A stretch of DNA of 64,000 bases, taken from Lepidodermella squamata. Taxonomy: Eukaryota > Gastrotricha. The number at the start of each line of letters is the position of its first letter. Position 1 is the first letter of the stretch. Where the stretch lies: positions 558,001 through 622,000 of the forward strand of contig JBLDXI010000055.1 in assembly GCA_047495785.1 (NCBI GenBank). The letters are read 5' to 3'. Shown here piece after piece: positions 61,301 through 64,000 of the stretch. The notes beneath the pieces are model-generated. The model was not told the origin of the DNA. It did not search any database and saw only the letters and a list, made by a program, of their open reading frames with translations. The translations under genes and the position numbers were made by a program.

Positions 61301-63451
61301 GTGTCATCGAATAAATTTATTTGAGAACTACCTGGTCTATTCGAGAACTTAAGGGGCAATGGCTGAAGGATAAATTGTCATCTGAGCCCCAAACTTTGTG
61401 TTTGGTTCCAGCTAATTCAATTTACAGAGGTCGCATTGAGCAGCCTGCGAATAGTAGCATGCCATGACCTCATTTTGAGACAGGGCTGAAAATGTACACG
61501 TATTTAGGGGCCTGTTGACGATCGTCCCCATACATTTTGATCAAGTTCGGCTCTGTAGTCTTTGTGTTATGATAAATAACGTTACGACCTCCATTTTTGG
61601 CCAATTCGCCCCAAGTGCACAGTTCACCCCAAACGACGGTACCAGCTGTAACATATATTTCCGGCTCTATATACCGGCGCCAACACGAAACAGGCAAAAA
61701 TTAATAATCGAAAGCGAGGTTAGCTAAATTTTAGCCGTTCGGATCGAAATTGTCTATGAGATCTGAGATAGTCATTGGCGTTCTAGTCGATGAGCCCGGT
61801 TAGAATGCATATTTCGAAGCAAGTATTTTGAGTTTGCTCTCACGCTCAATTATTGAAAACAACGCGCCCTTCGTCCCAAAAATTCTCCGGGAAAATCATT
61901 GCTTACATTACTATTTTCTGAACTGCCAGTGTAACCAGGCTGTTGATCTCACTTATTTAGCCATCTTCATAACGGGAATAGCGCTGGGAGATTTCGATGA
62001 GTTGTCACAGTAGTCACTGAGTTAAGGCTGATCAATATTACAACGATATTCATGTGTCATTGTCATTGCTTTTTTGCCAATTTCAAGCCATTATAAAGAA
62101 GCACCAATTGAAATTAGGTATCCTGCGTTTTTGAACTCACCAAAATGCAATGGGGGATCGTTGGGGCTTTTCGTAAAAATGGGAAACAAGTGGCTAAGTC
62201 TAGTGAACTTCATACATTGCATCATTCACATTTTTAAGAGCAGAATTAGACAAGCTATGAACAGATAATCGACGAGGATCAGTGAAAATTGAACGTCATT
62301 GCTGCAGCAAGCTTGCAACGACCGCAAAAAATCTACGAGGATCACCTTTTTCATGCGGTTAACCTTAAGTATAAAAATAGATTAGAGAATATCTAATATT
62401 GCAGATATTAATTTTCTCAACGAAAATGATAATTTAATTTTTCTGAGTAACGATTGGCCTTAGCAACGTGTTGCTTCCTCTGCATTATCCGCTATGTACA
62501 CCCCTCTTGAAAGCGCGAATGACAGGTTACGGTTCTAGGCGTTCTTTAGATGCGCCTTTTGATTTCGAACTTCTGAAAAGGATACGTCCGCAGAGCCACC
62601 GCTCCAGCCGTGGATGGAATGCAGGTCGGAATGCTCTGAGTTATTGGAATTAACAACATCTAAATCGTTGCCTCAGCCTGAGCCAGTTGTAGGCGTTCAG
62701 AGGAAGAGCTATACAGCCAGTACAGTTCCCCTGAATGCTCATGAGACTAGCTTATACGCTGCCCTTATGGCCAAGTCACCGAGTCGCTAGCAGAGCCGGC
62801 TTAGTCAGTGCCCTCTACCCTACCCTACCCTGCCTTACCCTGCCCTACCAGAGCCTGTTTTGGTTGAAGGAATCATGCCTTCTTGCCTGCCTTGTGCGGG
62901 TATTCATGTGTGTTTAGAGGAGATGATCTAGACACGGATTTGCCCGCAACAGACGTTAAAGGGTGCAAACGTGGCTTGCCATATCACCAACTTGGCCCGG
63001 GATGACCATATAAGATCACCCTCTTTCCCTCACACAGAGTGCGGTTACGAAAATTTTCAGCGTGTGAAACCAAACATCATCATAATCACCAAAAGCCGCT
63101 CTCATAGCTGGAATAACTGCATTCTGGCGAGCAGCAAAATATTTATGCCTGCATGAACAATATTACTATCGCTGTTACTTACTTTCTCGACTGTGAACGA
63201 TCTCTCTCTCTGGAAAGCGTAAGTCAATGTTATGCGGTACAATCACTCAATTAAAGTTTATCAAGGTCATCGAAGCTGATTATTTAACTCGCCTGTATTC
63301 TTTCAGAAGTTTCTCCAAGTAAAGTTATTACTTATTACTGATGCTTTGGAACCTTGTTAACGTTTGACCCCCGATGGCTTCTATTACTATCACCTTATTA
63401 TTTAGATAGTACTACTTTTTGTTTTAAACAATTTACCGGAGACACTTCCTA
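58313..63451. other. 5.1-kb region upstream of sim, no gene recognised
   Basis: Presumed sim regulatory region. The part near the gene is CpG-rich (GCGC words at 58790-58870 and 59400-59600); the distal part is AT-rich. The scattered frames under 80 codons have no motifs. A degenerate CCCTA-type run lies at about 62816-62850. Long 5' regions are typical of developmental transcription factors. Confidence 0.45.
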
Positions 63452-63724
63452 ATGGAGCAACGCGAAAAAAATCAAATGGAAAAAGACTTGCAGCGTTCTA
63501 TGGAAAAAATTCAAGAATTTGAGCGTTACAGTGAGAAGAAAGACTTGAACAGAATGTTCGAGTGTCTCATGTCAACTTTAATACTCCACAAACCAGATGA
63601 TCCCGTAGATTTCCTCGCGGTACTTACTTCACATGTCTTTGTTACATATATTGTAGCGTTTGCTTTCTTTGGTAGAAAATGCTTACGGAACTGGAAGGTA
63701 GTGGGATTGAAAAATCAGCTCTAG
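63452..63724 (+). CDS. First exon(s) of an RIIa/DPY-30-like dimerisation-docking protein (partial)
   Basis: From the ATG at 63452 the frame starts with a charged helix (MEQREKNQMEKDLQRSMEK). It continues with a segment ending HKPDDPVDFLAVL, the pattern L-x-x-x-F-E-x-L...KPDDP-x-x-FL of RIIa-type docking domains found in protein kinase A regulatory subunits, ropporin-like and adenylate kinase-like proteins. The true exon end is unclear: in-frame donors occur after FLA (63618), SH (63633) and WK (63696). A possible next exon begins after the TTTGTTCTCAG acceptor near 63823 (LSQIKDQNDPFYREH, stop at 63951-63953), but its phase does not match a visible donor. The gene may continue past the window. 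Confidence 0.45.
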   Translation: MEQREKNQMEKDLQRSMEKIQEFERYSEKKDLNRMFECLMSTLILHKPDDPVDFLAVLTSHVFVTYIVAFAFFGRKCLRNWKVVGLKNQL

Positions 63725-64000
63725 GCTGGGAGTCTTTCATTTCAGAGCTTCACCCTAGACGTGATGCTACAAGGTTATAGAACTTTCACAATTTCGCTCG
63801 CGTTTTTCATTTTTTGTTCTCAGGCTGTCTCAAATTAAAGACCAGAATGACCCATTCTACCGCGAGCATACGAAACGCAAAGCCGAGCGGCCTTCTTCTA
63901 GCGAAACGCAGCAGCCAAGCACTCTATTTCAACTCACGGAGCTGCGAAAATGAAATGCTTTTTCGATTTGGTTTTGCTTCGATTGATATAAACTGCTTTT

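Noticed and set aside
62816-62850. CCCTA-type run resembling telomere repeats
   Set aside because: Units are few and degenerate (CCCTA, CCCTG, CCTTA) and sit in ordinary sequence, so an interstitial telomere is not supported.

Overview
The window is nuclear DNA from a compact animal genome. It holds about sixteen protein-coding loci on both strands. Introns are mostly 50-60 bp with GT..AG ends, often finishing in a T-rich TTTTAG or TTTCAG. The gene families are clearly metazoan: Na+/K+-ATPase alpha, DEG/ENaC channel, Cys-loop receptors, Flower, Single-minded, CIN85/CD2AP and a CYP3-clan P450. The short introns, gene density and divergent ion-transport paralogues suggest a small-genome bilaterian, perhaps an ecdysozoan such as a tardigrade or nematode relative. 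The sequence alone does not settle the phylum. No rRNA, tRNA, CRISPR array or intact transposon was recognised.

Layout. 1-12,200: a 5'-truncated Na+/K+-ATPase alpha-like gene (+), a DEG/ENaC channel (-), the first TPR-RRM gene (+), and a complete second Na+/K+-ATPase alpha-like paralogue (+). 12,300-14,100: an intronless cytochrome P450 (-). 15,800-23,800: two tandem genes (-), each encoding two lectin-like extracellular modules, a Ser/Thr-rich linker and a complete four-helix Cys-loop receptor in one open reading frame after splicing. 25,100-34,200: a second TPR-RRM gene, a TSSK-like kinase and a third TPR-RRM gene (all +). 36,000-43,600: a CAP-Gly protein gene with several possible 5' coding modules (+). 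45,900-48,000: a CIN85/CD2AP-like adaptor (+). 49,600-51,700: ceramide glucosyltransferase (-). 52,600-53,300: Flower (+). 54,300-58,300: Single-minded bHLH-PAS factor (-). 58,300-63,450: nothing coding recognised. 63,450-end: start of an RIIa-domain gene (+).

Exon models were built by hand. For each complete model the exon lengths sum to a multiple of three and every junction preserves frame, which serves as an internal check. Transcript evidence is absent.

The most notable content is the pair of lectin-mucin-Cys-loop receptor fusions, an architecture I do not know from any described channel. Next are the two Na+/K+-ATPase paralogues that have lost several canonical cation ligands, and three dispersed members of a TPR-plus-RRM family with its own signature motifs. 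Five loci encode ion pumps or channels and one encodes Flower, so the neighbourhood is rich in membrane-excitability genes. Whether they are co-regulated cannot be read from the sequence.
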